64,000 nt of DNA from Nymphaea colorata. Its lineage: Eukaryota > Streptophyta > Magnoliopsida > Nymphaeales > Nymphaeaceae. Every line of letters starts with the position of its first letter. Position 1 is the first letter of the stretch. Both the position numbers and the translations under genes were made by a program. The DNA is taken from assembly GCF_008831285.2 (NCBI RefSeq), contig NC_045144.1, positions 14,621,858-14,685,857 of the forward strand, read 5' to 3'. Below, piece after piece: positions 48,300-59,511 of the stretch. The notes below the pieces were generated by a model that saw nothing but the letters and a program-made list of their open reading frames with translations, did not search any database and was not told the origin of the DNA.

Positions 48300-49177
48300 A
48301 CCAAGCTTAGTGGTTCTCTTATCTAGATGGCCATTATGAAGGATGGATTTCTGTTGCCCCTCCAATTAGGTGGAAGGTCAACCATGGCTCAAAAGCTAGC
48401 TATAATCTCAAAAAAACCATGCTACAAAGGGGGAAGAGCATCGGTCTGGTGTACCTACTACAAGAAACCATGTTATACCAAAGACCGTTGTTTGGATCTT
48501 CACATAGACCTGGATGAGGAAGAGCAAGACCTTCAAACTCAAGTGATGAAAACATAGCAGGATTAATGAGGTTGTTGAAGCATGTTACAAAGCAATCTAA
48601 CTTGAATATGAACACTTAATGACATGCTTTAAGTTCCTAAATGTTTTGCAAAACCTACTATCTACAGGCAAGTTTACAATGGAACTAAAACGCTTTGTAA
48701 CATTCTCAAAGAAGAGTGCGATAACTCTAGACTGCAGCAGTATGATGAAGATTGGTGAACGAGAGCAGGAAATGGTCTCTACAAAATTAAGTTGTATCAA
48801 AAGAAGATGCTATCAGTAGGAAATACTAAGGAATATGCAAAACTGTGGCACTGTCATGTACAACATCCTTCAAATAAGGTGCTGAAAACCATGTTTCTTA
48901 GTTTGGATTGTGAAATAAGTGATTGTGAAGCATGTACCTTGGCAAAGATATCTCATCTACCCTTTTCAAGATATGTTAATGATCTTTGTTTTGATTTAGT
49001 GCATGTTGATGTAGGGGATCCTAATCCTACTAATGCACACAGTGTTTATAAGTACTTTGTGAGCTTTGTAGATGATAAGTTCCAGCTACATGGATCTACT
49101 TCTTGAATAAAAAAAAGCAAAGATTTTTTTTCACTTTTAAAGAGACTTGCCAGTTGATTAATGATTCGAGTAGTATA
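48300..49177 (+). mobile_element. Copia fragment F: gag end and GAG-pre-integrase
   Basis: The plus strand shows CTYYKKPCYTKDRCLDLH, a zinc-knuckle-like gag tail, at about 48450-48510. It then shows LWHCHVQHPSNKVLK and CEACTLAKISHLPF (48830-48970), followed by VHVDVGDPNP and YFVSFVDDKF, the start of a Copia integrase. Frame changes follow. It stops abruptly at 49177, where element E begins. I could not find its remainder on the far side of E. Confidence 0.75.
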
Positions 49178-49565
49178 TGATAACGCACAAGCCATTCAAG
49201 ACTCCATAAAATCAGGAGCAAATGGATTGTGCGATATCAAAGGGAAGCAAATCAGGCAAGATAGTGTTGGTTCCTCAGCAAATGGATTTGGTGATATCAA
49301 AGGGAAGCAAATCAAGCAAGATAGGATTGGTTCCTCTTATTCAACAGCAAGGGAGAGATTTAAGGAAACAAATCTCAAAATTTGTAAACCGATGGAATCT
49401 GGAAAAGAGGCGTCTAATTTAAATTTGAATTTTCCTAACAAATGTATAAAATCCATTGAGGAAGGAAACCAGTCAACAGAGTTTTGATGATTGAGATTGT
49501 GGAGTAGGAACAAATCCAAAGCACGTTCAAGAATCAGTTTTATTCTTAGTTCTTCTTCATTTTCA
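49178..49565 (+). repeat. 5' LTR of element E
   Basis: Begins TGATAACGCACAAG and ends TTTTCA. It contains two tandem 60-bp units (from 49217 and 49277) centred on GATATCAAAGGGAAGCAAATC. Identity to the 3' LTR is about 91%. Confidence 0.96.
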
Positions 49566-49577
49566 TGGTATCAAAGC
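49566..49577 (+). other. Primer-binding site of element E
   Basis: TGGTATCAAAGC directly after the 5' LTR matches the initiator Met-tRNA complement with one change. Confidence 0.88.
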
Positions 49578-49679
49578 TTGAAGGATCTTATCGGGAAAAA
49601 TTTTTATCCTGGTAGCTGCATTTCTTTCTTATCATGGCAACATCATCAACAACCAAGTATCCATATCCCTCCATTGTGA

Positions 49680-50580
49680 ATGTAGCCAACTTTGTTTCTA
49701 TTAAAACTTTCACACAAAAACTACTTGTTGTGGAAAACACAAATTCTTGGACTCATAGAGAGTCAAGATTTGCTTGCTTTCATTGATGGTTCGATTCCTA
49801 TGCCAGCTTCTACGATAGAATCTGTAGAAATTGGTGAAGCCATGAGACGACCACATCTTGATTTTTTTGCTTGAAAAAAATCAGATTGTCTCCTGACAGG
49901 TTGGATAACTGGGTCTCTCACATAGGAAGTCTTAGGACTAGTCGTGAGACATGAGACCTCTGCACAGGTATGGAAAACGTTAACGGGAGCCTTTGCTTAA
50001 GAATCAAAAGATAGAAAGATTATGTTGACAAGATAATTACAATTTTACCGCAAACAAGACAAACCTATCACTAAGTACATCATAGGCTTCAAAGATATAT
50101 GTGATGAACTCGTTGCTATAGCAAAGCCCCTTGCAGATGACGACAAGGTATTTTGGCTGGTCAATGGACTTGGACCAGACTATGAGTCATTTATGACTTC
50201 TATACTCAAGTTGCCGGTACCATCATATTCTTATGTTGTGTCATTACTTCAAGGACATGAGACGATCAAAGACTTACATGCAGGAGAGATTAGATTGAAC
50301 AGCCAAATGGCCTTTCTCACACAACATCCGACAATCAAAACAATAGAAAACACTACAATAACAATTGACACAACAACAATAACAACAATAGTCAGTTCAA
50401 TTCCAATGTCATGGGTTCAATCCTACAACTCAGACACAAAATCAGCAAGGACCGACTAATGGAGATTCTAATAAGCCCAAGGTACTGTGTCAGATTTGTG
50501 GATTAAATAATCATAATGCCTTCAAATGTTATCACAGGTTTGATCATGCCTATCAGCTTTGTGATATGAAGTGAGCCTTT
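49680..50580 (+). pseudogene. Copia gag (element E)
   Basis: Readable blocks are KLSHKNYLLWKTQILGLIESQDLLAFIDG (about 49700-49790), then in another frame YFWLVNGLGPDYESFMTSILKLP (50150-50215) and LPVPSYSYVVSLLQGHE. Next comes an Asn/Thr-rich linker with CQICGLNNHNAFKCYHRF, a CX2CX4HX4C zinc knuckle at about 50490-50540. The stretch contains several stops. Confidence 0.82.
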
Positions 50581-50599
50581 GCTACTATAAAAGTCGCAG

Positions 50600-50997
50600 A
50601 TCCTACTGATCAAGATTGGTTTTCCTACACTGGAGCAAGTTCTCATGTGATTGATGATCTAGGTAAACTCAAAAGCTGCATCCCATATACTGGAACAGAA
50701 AAAGTTATGGTAGGGAATAGTCAACATCTTGATATTATGCATGTTGGAGTTGATATTCGTGTGGGCAATCATACAATTCCTCTAGACAATGTTCCTGTAG
50801 TGTTTGACATTAAGAAGAATCTTATTTCTATCAGCCAATTTACTTCCTCTATGCCTTATGTGTTTGAATTTTCTTCCAACTTATTTGCTATTAAGGACAA
50901 GGAGACCAATGAAGTGATTGCAATGGGATCTAGAGAAGGCAACTTATATGCTCTCAAGCCAAAACTGAAGACTGTGTTCTTTTCAACAAGGTTCTGA
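50600..50997 (+). pseudogene. Copia protease and following region (element E)
   Basis: DWFSYTGASSHVIDD stands where active elements have a DSGA(S/T) motif, so the catalytic Asp has become Tyr. LDNVPVVFDIKKNLISISQF and SREGNLYALK are well-preserved Copia blocks. Confidence 0.85.
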
Positions 50998-50999
50998 TT

Positions 51000-51980
51000 A
51001 GCCTCCCTTTGAAGTTTGGCATGGACGACTTGGTCATCTACATCATAATGTCTTAGACTTCATGACTGCGAATAAGTTGATTTCTATGACAAATAATTCG
51101 CCTAAAACTTTTATTTTTGCTAGTTGTCAGATGGGGAAGGCGTGCAAACTTCCATTTATTTCTTCTGTTGATGATGATTGTGATTCTTTATTTGCTAAAG
51201 TCCATTACAATTATGGAGACCAGCTCCGACTGCTTCTTGTGAGAATATTAAATTTTATGTCTTATTTGTGGATCAATTTTCTAGATATTTTTTGATGTAT
51301 CCCCTAAAATGGAAATCTGATTTTTTTGCTAAATTCATTGAATATCACAAAATTATCCAAACTCAGTTTGATGCAAAACTAAAAGTTTTTCAAAGTGATG
51401 AAGGAGGTGAATTTAATAGTTCGGGCTTCATAGACTATTTAAAGGAGAACGACATCCAACACCAAAAATGCTGCCCCAAGACACCAAAGCAAAATGGAAT
51501 GGTAGAGCGCAAGCATCGATTGGTCACAAAATTGGGTCTCCCTATGTTGTTTCATAGTAACCTCCCAGCCTAGTATTGCGTTTGAGGCCTTCTCCACTGC
51601 TATATGGCTCATCAACCGACTTTCATCACAAGTTTTACACATGCAAAGTCTATATGAGATTCTATTTAAAAAGTGCCTGTATTATTCTTGTCGTCGTGCT
51701 TTTGCTATCCTTATATTCGAGGTTATACAAATAATAAATTTCAACCCAAGTCTCTTTCATGTGTGTTTGTTGGCTATAGCAACCATCATAAGGGATATAG
51801 ATGCCTTTATCCTTCATATGGGTGGGTATACATCTCTTGGCATGTCGTATTTGATGAAACAATTTTTCCCTACCAAATTAACGCACCAATCTCTAGGGCA
51901 ATTTCCTCTAATGCTGATTTTTGTATCATTTTCAGATTCTTCAAATGACCACCATCTAGAGTCTCAACATTTAGCATAAA
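51000..51980 (+). pseudogene. Copia integrase (element E)
   Basis: WHGRLGHLHHNVLD and CQMGKACKLPF form the zinc-binding part. FVDQFSRYFLMYPLK and VFQSDEGGEFNSSGFIDYL carry the second catalytic Asp, and PKQNGMVERKHR carries the catalytic Glu. The C-terminal region (CLCYPYIRGYTNNKFQPKS, VGYSNHHKGYRCL, SWHVVFDETIFPY) lies in a shifted frame at 51673-51890. Frameshifts near 51260 and 51570 break it. Confidence 0.88.
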
Positions 51981-52149
51981 TACATAATACTGAAGACCCA
52001 CCTAATGAGCTCCCTAGAGAAATACCAAACCTCTCATTACCGTTACAACTAGCCCAACCTATTCCACCATCAGCCTCAACAACACCTTCTCCCTCATCTA
52101 CTCATCCAATGACTACTCGATCCAAATCTGGCATTGTCAAACCTAATCC

Positions 52150-52860
52150 CAGAATGCCCTTAACACCTCATCTATTCCAATGGAACCCTCCCATTATTCC
52201 CTTGCACTTAAACACTCGGGGTGGCATCAAGCTATGAAAGATAAGATGGCTGCTTTACAAGCTAATCACATGTGGCATCTTGTGCCTCGAACTTCAGACA
52301 TGTATGTGATCAAAAGTCGTTGGGTGTTCAAAACTAAAATAAAAGGAGATGGACAACTTGAAAGGCTCAAGGCATGCTTTGTAGCGCAAAGATATAGTCA
52401 AATTCAAAGACTGGATTTCTTGGAGACCTTCTCACATGTTGTAAAATTTGCTACTATAAGGTTTGTGCTCAGTCTTGCACTTACTTTTGATTGGTCACTC
52501 AAGTAATTAGACGTAAAAAATGCATTTCTTAATGGCCATCCTCATGAGCTTGTTTATATTGAGCAACCCCTTGAATTTAAAGATCCGTCCAAGCTTCATC
52601 ATGTTTGTAGACTAAATCGAGCTCTTTATCGATTAAAACAAGCACCTCGGGCCTGGTACGATAGATTTGCTCGATTCTTAGTTTCTATGAAATTTATTGC
52701 TAGCATAACAGATCCATCTCTATTTGTTCAACGGCAAGGCAATCACTATTTTTTTATTATACGTTGATGATATTATTATTACAGGAAGTTCTCATTATTC
52801 ATAGCATCGTTTCTAGAAATTGTAAGGCAATAGTTCGCTATGACTGATCTTTGGAAATCT
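52150..52860 (+). pseudogene. Copia reverse transcriptase (element E)
   Basis: WHQAMKDKMAALQANHMWHLV starts the domain, followed by SRWVFKTKIKGDGQLERLKA. A stop at about 52504-52506 precedes LDVKNAFLNG, and RALYRLKQAPRAWYDRFARFL follows. The catalytic YVDD lies at 52760-52771 and is reached after a frame change. Confidence 0.88.
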
Positions 52861-52869
52861 TCACTATTT

Positions 52870-53700
52870 TTTGGGAATTCAAGTGCATCGAAATTCAGCT
52901 GGATTATTTATGCATCAATCCAAATATGCACAAGACATCATTTCTAGAGCACACACGCAGACATGTAATTTTACGAGCACACCTCTTTCTTCCAATATTA
53001 TAGTGCATGAGGAGAACGATCAACCATACTCGGACCCTACAGCGTACCATAGTCTTGCAGGGGCACTTCAATATCTTACTCTCACATGGTTTGATCTTTC
53101 CTATGCATTCAATTTTGCACGCCAATTCATGCATGCACCAACAGAAGCATTTTCAACTTCTAAAACAAATTCTCTGATATGTTTGAGGAACATCTCAATA
53201 TCGCATTCAATTTTACAAATCCAAAGATTTGACTCTACAGGCCTTCTCTAACGCCGACAGGGCTGGCTGCCTAAATATGTGTCGCTCAACATCTGGCTAT
53301 TGCACCTTTCTTGGCTCAAATTGTATACCTTGGAGTTCTAAGAAGCAACCAACTGTCGCTCGATCTTCATGTGAGGCTGAGTACAGAGCACTCGCTGGGT
53401 CTGCTGCAGAAATTAAATGGATTACATTCATTTTTGCAAGATATTGGGTTTTATCTCTCCAAAGCACTCATTTTACTCTGTGATAATATTCCTGCACTGC
53501 ATAAAACTATCAAGCCTGTGTTTCATTCATGCATGAAACAGTTGGAACTTGATTACCATTTTGTTCGAGAACAAGTGGCACTGGGCAATATGGTGGATCA
53601 ATTCGTGGCAACTGAAGGCCAGCTCGCTGATCTTTTTACTAAACCATTGCCTCAACAACGTCTCAACATCCTCATTCGGCACTTTGGATTATGCCAGCCA
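52870..53700 (+). pseudogene. Copia RT end and RNase H (element E)
   Basis: GIQVHRNSAGLFMHQSKYAQDIISRA leads into GALQYLTLTWFDLSYAFNFARQFMHAP. RNase H follows with SNADRAGCLNMCRSTSGYCTFLGSNCIPWSSKKQ and SSCEAEYRALA, then LDYHFVREQVALG and QLADLFTKPLPQQR at the C-terminus. It ends just before the polypurine tract. Confidence 0.9.
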
Positions 53701-53712
53701 CCTTTCCTTCGG

Positions 53713-53723
53713 TTGAGGGGGAA
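53713..53723 (+). other. Polypurine tract of element E
   Basis: TTGAGGGGGAA immediately before the 3' LTR start TGATAACGC. Confidence 0.9.
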
Positions 53724-54111
53724 TGATAACGCACAAGCCATTCAAGATTCCATAAAATCAGGAGCAAATGGATTGGGCGATATCAAAGGGAAGCAAATCA
53801 GGCAAGATAGCATTGATTCCTCAGCATATGGATTGGGTGATATCAAAGGGAAGCAAATCAGGCAAGATGGCATTGGTTCCTCTTATTCAACAGCATGAAA
53901 GAGATTTAAGGAAACAAATCTCAAATTTTGTAAACTGATGGAATCTGGAAAAGAGTCGCCTAATTTAAATTTGAATTTTCCTAACAAATGTATAAAATCC
54001 ATTGAGGAAGGAAAACAACCAACAGAGTTTGGATGACTAAAATAGTGTAGTAGGAACAAATCCGAACCACGTTAAAAAATCTATTTTATTCTTAGTTCTT
54101 CTTCCTTTTCA
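53724..54111 (+). repeat. 3' LTR of element E
   Basis: Partner of 49178-49565 with the same length and the same internal 60-bp duplication (units from 53763 and 53823). The target duplication GTATA follows. Confidence 0.96.
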
Positions 54112-54608
54112 GTATAGCACAATGTTGTTAAATGTGTGCATGCTGATGCATGAAGTGCATGCCTCAGCCAGCACCAGACTACCAAACACATTGAAAGGAG
54201 GGTGTGAGGCGCATGCTGACTTGATGTGTGTGCTTCACTAGACTGATGCGCATGCACCAGTCCAATGCGCACGAAGCGCCAATGCATGTGCATCATGCTG
54301 TTTTTTTTTTTTTACCTTTTTTTGCTTGGAATGATGTTTCTTTTCATTGAGAACCTTAGTTTTTAACTTTTTAATGTTAATGTTTTTATGACAATTAGAA
54401 AAAAGGGTTTTGTCTCCCCCCTCTTCAGTGTTCTTCTACAGCTCTTCTCAACCGACATCTTCAGCTCTCTTGGTGAGAACTCAACTAGTTGTCACCTCTT
54501 CCATTGCTTGAGCCATTTCAGCCATGTTCTTTTTCCATCAGGTACGACTTCTTCTCCACTGTGAATGTTTGTTATGAGGTAAAAACTAGACCTTGTTCAT
54601 AGTTCTCA
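54112..54608. other. Spacer between Copia elements E and G
   Basis: About 500 bp without coding. The first 190 bp are rich in TGCATG/GCATGC-type motifs, and a T12 run follows at about 54301. It does not read as the missing half of fragment F. Confidence 0.5.
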
Positions 54609-54960
54609 TCTTAAGGAAAGTCACAACTTTACCAAAGGAAGGCTCAATAGTGAGAACATTGAAGATGGCAAGCAGTTCGGTGGCAATGGTAAAAGAATTG
54701 AAGGAAATAAACAAAATAGAAAGAAGACTCAATGTCTCCAGCAGAAAACAAGAATCCCTCAAATTCAAGAAACTGTAGAAAACAAAATAGTAAAGAAATC
54801 TGTTTACAACGGTTCAAATGGAACTTTGATAAATACAAATGAATCCATATGTGAGGCAGGATGAAGATGTAGAAATAAAAAATGATCTCTTGTGGATGTA
54901 AGTCGAATTGACTAAACCATGTAAACCTGTCTTTGCTCTGCTCTTTCTTCTCTCTTTTAT
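54609..54960 (+). repeat. 5' LTR of element G
   Basis: About 92% identical by eye to 59169-59511, with a 9-bp gap in the latter. It contains the CTTTGCTCTGCTCTTTCTTC block just before the primer-binding site. Confidence 0.88.
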
Positions 54961-54999
54961 GTTATCAGAGCCAACTTCAGCCCTTGTTTCAGCCTGTAT

Positions 55000-55930
55000 T
55001 TCAAAGATCAAGACTGATAGCCATGGTGGCGTCTTTAGCACCGACGTCAGAAAATTCAGGATCTTCAGTCAATACAAGTTTTGGTATGATTTTCACTTCC
55101 CCACTCATGCAATACCCCAAAAATTTACAACATTTCTTAAGCATCAAGCTTAATGTAGAAAGCTACTTGATATGGGAATCTCAGTTTGTTCCCATCTTCA
55201 TATCTTGTGATTTAATGGGGTTCATTGATGGTTTTAAACATGTGCCACCCATATATGTGGATGGAAGTAGTACTGAAATCAACTAAGACTATGTTCATTG
55301 GCTTAGACAGGACCAGCTGTTGTTAAGCTGGATCAAATCATCCTTATCAGAAAGCATTCACACTTAGATTGTAGGGCAAAGATCCTCTACTAAAGTATGG
55401 AAATATATCAAGTATTCATATTCTGCATGCTAGGTCCAGGATTATACAACTAAAGTTTCAGTTACAGGACCTCAAGAAAGGGAATTTAAGCGTGGATGCA
55501 TATGTTCATAAGGCCAAGATGGTAGCACATCAGTTAGCTACATCATCAAAACCAGTTGATGAAGACGGTTGGGTTCTCTATATTCTTTAATGTTTACCTT
55601 CAAAATATATTGCCTTCAGAACTAGCATGGAGACTTGGAAGGAGGCTATAATGTTAAATGAGTTGCACGATCTCCTCCTTATGCAAGAGGCAAACCAAAA
55701 CGAAAATGAAGTCCAAGTTGAGTCTTTGACTCCACCTGCTAATGTTGTGACAAAGATCAACTATGGTAGACATCAAAACTATAGAGGAAGAGGGAGAAAT
55801 AATTATCAACATAAAAATAGGAATTTTCAACAAAAAGAAAGATCGACCAGTCAAATATGTGAGAAAGTTGGGCATGTGGCTAAAAACTACTATTCATATA
55901 CGAACTTTCTCAAAGAAAAATGACCTAAGT
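55000..55930 (+). pseudogene. Copia gag (element G)
   Basis: KLNVESYLIWESQFVPIFISCDLMGFIDG (about 55150-55240) is the gag N-terminal domain. AKMVAHQLATSSKPVDE and ELHDLLLMQEANQNE follow in other frames, then a basic RGRNNYQHKNRNFQQK tract and a degraded zinc knuckle (QICEKVGHVAKNYY, with its Cys and His partly lost). Stops divide it. Confidence 0.82.
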
Positions 55931-55989
55931 TGGGATCGAGTCCTCAAGCATATCACTCTTCAACTGGAAACCCTTACAACTAGCAGGTA

Positions 55990-56560
55990 GGAGATGATAA
56001 TTGGTATCTAGATTCAGGAGTGACCCACCATATCACCAACCATATTAACAATTTATCTATTCATACTAAAAATCAAGGTGGAGACCCATTAAAGATTGGT
56101 GATGGATCAGGTTTGCATGTTCTTAACATTGGCTCTTCCATTATTTCTCCAAACTTGTGCTTAAATGGTATTCTTCATGTGCCAAAAATTACTACAAATT
56201 TATTATCAGTTTAAAAATTTTGTAGGGATAATAATGTTTGTTTTGAATTTCATCCTAACTTGTGTTTTATTAAGGACCGAGTAATAGGGATGGTGCTCCA
56301 CCAAGGAACAACTAGTGGAGGTCTCCACAAAATAAAGCTTGACAGCAAGAATAAAGAAGCATTGAGTAGCAATAAGGAGCCTATTGATCTATGGCATAAA
56401 CGTCTTGGACATCCAGCATTTTCATTAGTTAAAAGACTCTTAGTTAATTCTAATTTGCTTTATGATAGCATGTTTTCTATGTCTTTGTGTGAGGCTTGTC
56501 TTAAAGCAAACATCATAAATTGCCTTTTAAAACCTCTACATATAAAGTGACTGTTCCTCT
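55990..56560 (+). pseudogene. Copia protease and GAG-pre-integrase (element G)
   Basis: WYLDSGVTHHITNHINNLS retains the catalytic Asp but has Val for Ala in the DSGA motif. LNGILHVPKITTNLLSV follows, then a stop. The GAG-pre-integrase part has LWHKRLGHPAFSLVKRLL and a CEACLKA zinc-binding tail. Confidence 0.85.
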
Positions 56561-57200
56561 TGAGATTATTTATTCAGACGTTTGGTGTCCATCTCCAATT
56601 ACAAGTCCAAATAATTTTAGGTACTATGTGATTTTTGTGGATGACTTCTCTAGATACACATGGTTATATTTGTTGAAAAATAAATCTGATGTTTCCATCA
56701 TATTTAAAGCTTTTAAATCTCTTGTTGAAAATCTTATAGATTGCAAAATTAAGTATCTTTATACTAGCATCGGTCACAGGATCACCTGTTCACCCACTCC
56801 CGAACAAAACGGTATGTCTAAAAGACGTCACTGACACATAGTAGAAACAGGTCTTGCACTTATGGCTGATGTTAATGTTCCAAAATTTTTTGGCCATATG
56901 CGTTTTCTAGTGCATTGTATCTTATTAACCGAATAACAACCAAAACTCTTCATTATCTATCAACATTAGAAAAACTTTTTAAAAGACCACCAGATTATAA
57001 TTTTCTAAAATTTTTTGGTTGAGAGTGCTTTCCTTATCTCCGTCCATACCAAACGTAAACTTGACTATAGATATGAAAGAAGTGTCTTTCTAGGGTATGC
57101 CCTCAACAAAAAGGCTACTACTGTTTGAATTTGAAAAACAACAAGTTTTTTGTGACACGACATGTTGTTTTCAATGAAAGAGAATTTCCGTTCAAAACAA
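56520..57200 (+). pseudogene. Copia integrase (element G)
   Basis: IYSDVWCPSPITSPNNFRYYVIFVDDFSRYTWLYLLKNKSDV is followed by a shortened core. The QSDGG(G/K)EF block is missing, and the sequence jumps from CKIKYLYTS to ITCSPTPEQNGMSKRRH. So the second catalytic Asp region is deleted. The C-terminal part (KFFG.ECFPYLRPY, LGYALNKK, TRHVVFNEREFPF) is in shifted frames. Confidence 0.85.
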
Positions 57201-57559
57201 AAGAACATAGAGAAAATTATAAGCCAGAAAATCAAGGTGGCCAATATATTCTCTTTGTGCTTCCTGCTCCAAAACTCACCACCATTGAGACCTTAGAGCT
57301 ACATCTTAAGACGCATCATGCTGATCCAAAAATGGAGCAATGCCTTCATTCTGATGAGCATGATGGTAGTCAACAACTAGGTGGACAAAGTTACAGACAA
57401 AGTCTTAGTTCAAATGGTGAACCAAGACACAACCAAGATGATGTACCTCATGCACCAATTCCCACTTGTAGAGATGATGTCAAAACCAAATGTAGAGCTT
57501 ATCAAATTGAATCTGAAATACCAGCTTCCTCTAGGACTCATACGATGGTTACTCATTCG

Positions 57560-58520
57560 CAACTAGGAATAGTCAAACCAAACCCAAACCTTCAAGATTT
57601 TCAATCATATATCAAATACCCATTAACTTTGACATCTATCTTGACTAAGAAAAGTGAACCACCAAGCCACACTAAAGCCTTACAACTTGAGAAGTGGAAA
57701 GAAGCTATGGAAAATGAATACAATGCACTTGTCCGAAATAAAACGTGGACATTTGTTTCTCCCGAGGATGCCAAACATGTTGTTGGGTGTAAATGGGTTT
57801 TCAATATAAAAGGAAGGCAGATAGCTCTATAGAAAGGTACAAAGCTAGATTAGTATCCAAGGGATATAATCAAAAGGAAGGAATAGACTACACTGAGACT
57901 TTTAGTCCTGTCATCAAACCCACCACTATTAGGACCATTTTGACCATTGCTCTTAAAAGCAAATGAAAAATAAAGCAGCTTGATGTGTAAAACACATTCT
58001 TCCATGCAACTCTTATTGAAGAAGTTTTCATGAATTAGTCGCTTGGTTTTGAAAATCGCTGTTTTCCAAAACATGTGTGCAAATTACATAAAGCTTTGTG
58101 TTGTGTGCAAATTACATAAAGCTTTGTGTGGTCTAAAACAAGCTCCAAGATCATGGTTTGCTAGATTGAGTACATTTCTTTACAAAATGGGATTCCAAGA
58201 AGCTAGTATGGACACATCTATCTTCATTTTTAGAAAATAAAATGTCATTGCATATGTTCTTGTATATGTTGATGACATCACTGTTATAGGAAATTTAGAA
58301 ATTTATATTCAAAAGTTTATTCTCTCATTGAGCTCTGATTTTTCCATCAAAGACTTTGGTGATTTGCACTGTTTTTTGGGCATCGAAGCTATACACACCA
58401 CTCAAGGGTCGGTCCTATCACAACAAAAATACATTGAAGATTTATTGAAGCAAACAAACATGATCGGCATCAAACCCCCATATCAACACCTATGGCTACA
58501 AGTCCTATCTTAACTGTTTC
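57560..58520 (+). pseudogene. Copia reverse transcriptase (element G)
   Basis: KWKEAMENEYNALVRNKTWTFV opens the domain, followed by [33 protein letters not shown] then follows in another frame. ALCGLKQAPRSWFARLSTFLYKMGF lies after a 28-bp tandem duplication that shifts the frame. The catalytic YVDD lies at 58264-58275 and SSDFSIKDFGDLHCFLGIE at 58328 onward. Confidence 0.87.
58074..58129 (+). repeat. 28-bp perfect tandem duplication in element G RT
   Basis: Two identical 28-bp units (58074-58101, 58102-58129) around TGCAAATTACATAAAGC. The length is not a multiple of three, so the duplication itself breaks the RT frame. Confidence 0.93.
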
Positions 58521-58559
58521 ATCTGAAAAAAAAAATCAATGAACATTCATTATATAGAA

Positions 58560-59110
58560 GTATTGTTGGAGCACTACAATATGCAACCATGACAAGGCCT
58601 GACATCGCTTTCGTTGTAAATAAAGTGTGCCAATTCATGCATTCTCCAACCAACCTCCATTGGGCAGCTATCAAGCGCATACTCAGATATCTGAAGCTCA
58701 CCATAAATTATGGCTTACTTCTTAAGAGATCATCCAACATGAATATTACAGCGTACAGTAACGCTGATTGGGCAGAATGCCTAGATGATAGACGATCGAC
58801 TAGCATAGAGGCAGAATATAGATCTATTGCGAAATCTACAACAGAAATAACTTAGATTCAACTACTTCTTCATGAACTTGGAATTTCTCAAGAATCAAAA
58901 CATGTTCTTTGGTGTGATAATGTTGGGGCAGCTTATCTTGCATCACAACCTATATACCATAACAAATGCAAGCATATTGAAATTGATCTACACTTTGTTT
59001 GAAAAAAGTTAGCTCATGGAGAGATGATGATTCAATACGTGTCTACTAAAGACCAAGCTACAGATATTTTTACCAAGCCTTTAATGAAGCATTCTCACCA
59101 TTTCATTCTC
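58560..59110 (+). pseudogene. Copia RNase H (element G)
   Basis: [28 protein letters not shown] and [10 protein letters not shown] are followed by [17 protein letters not shown]. The sequence then skips directly to IEAEYRSIA, so the GY..FLG..ISW segment is deleted. VLWCDNVGAAYLASQP, EIDLHFV and STKDQATDIFTKPL complete the domain. Confidence 0.87.
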
Positions 59111-59168
59111 CTTCAACTTAATCTAGTCAAGCTCACGTCTTCTCTTAAGGTGGTGAACATGAGGGGGA

Positions 59169-59511
59169 TCTTAAGGAAAGTCATGACTCTACCAAAGAAA
59201 GGCTTAACGGTGAGAACATTGAAGATGGCAAGCAGCTCGGTGGCAACAGTAAAAGAATTGAAGGAAATAAACAAAATGGAAAGAAGACTCAGCCGATAAC
59301 AAGAATCCCTCAAATTCAAGAAACTGTTGAAAGCAAAATAATAAAGAAATATGTTTACAGTGGTTCAAATGGAACCTTGATAAATACAAATGAATCAATG
59401 TATGAGGCAGGATGAAGATGTAGAAATCAAAAATGATCTCTCGTGGATGTAAGTCGAATTGACTAAACCACGTGAACATGTCTTTGCTCTGCTCTTTCTT
59501 CTCTCTTTTAT
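59169..59511 (+). repeat. 3' LTR of element G
   Basis: Partner of 54609-54960. It starts directly after the polypurine tract GAGGGGGA. The outer end is set by the last matching bases (TCTCTTTTAT). Confidence 0.86.

Larger units (their letters stand above)
49178..54111 (+). mobile_element. Full-length Copia retrotransposon E with 5-bp target duplication
   Basis: A 4934-bp element. It has 388-bp LTRs at 49178-49565 and 53724-54111 (both TG..CA), a primer-binding site at 49566-49577 and a polypurine tract at 53713-53723. Identical GTATA flanks lie at 49173-49177 and 54112-54116. Gag, protease, integrase, RT and RNase H appear in order on the plus strand. The LTRs differ at about 33 of 388 sites by hand count, so insertion is old. 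Stops in gag, integrase, RT and RNase H, and a mutated protease site, show it is no longer autonomous. Confidence 0.96.
54609..59511 (+). mobile_element. Copia retrotransposon G with both LTRs
   Basis: A 4.9-kb element in the same orientation as E. LTRs lie at 54609-54960 and 59169-59511, with a GTTATCAGAGCC primer-binding site at 54961-54972 and the purine tract GAGGGGGA at 59161-59168. Gag, protease, integrase, RT and RNase H remnants occur in order. The LTRs start TCTTAAGG rather than TG, and no clear 5-bp target duplication is visible. Many stops and a 28-bp duplication in RT make it inactive. Confidence 0.9.

Noticed and set aside
49217-49336. Regularly repeated units in the element E LTR considered as a CRISPR-like array
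   Set aside because: Only two adjacent 60-bp copies without spacers, present in both LTRs of a plant retrotransposon.
54609-59511. Treating elements E and G as one duplicated element
   Set aside because: Their LTRs, gag and RT sequences differ clearly, so they belong to different Copia families that inserted separately.
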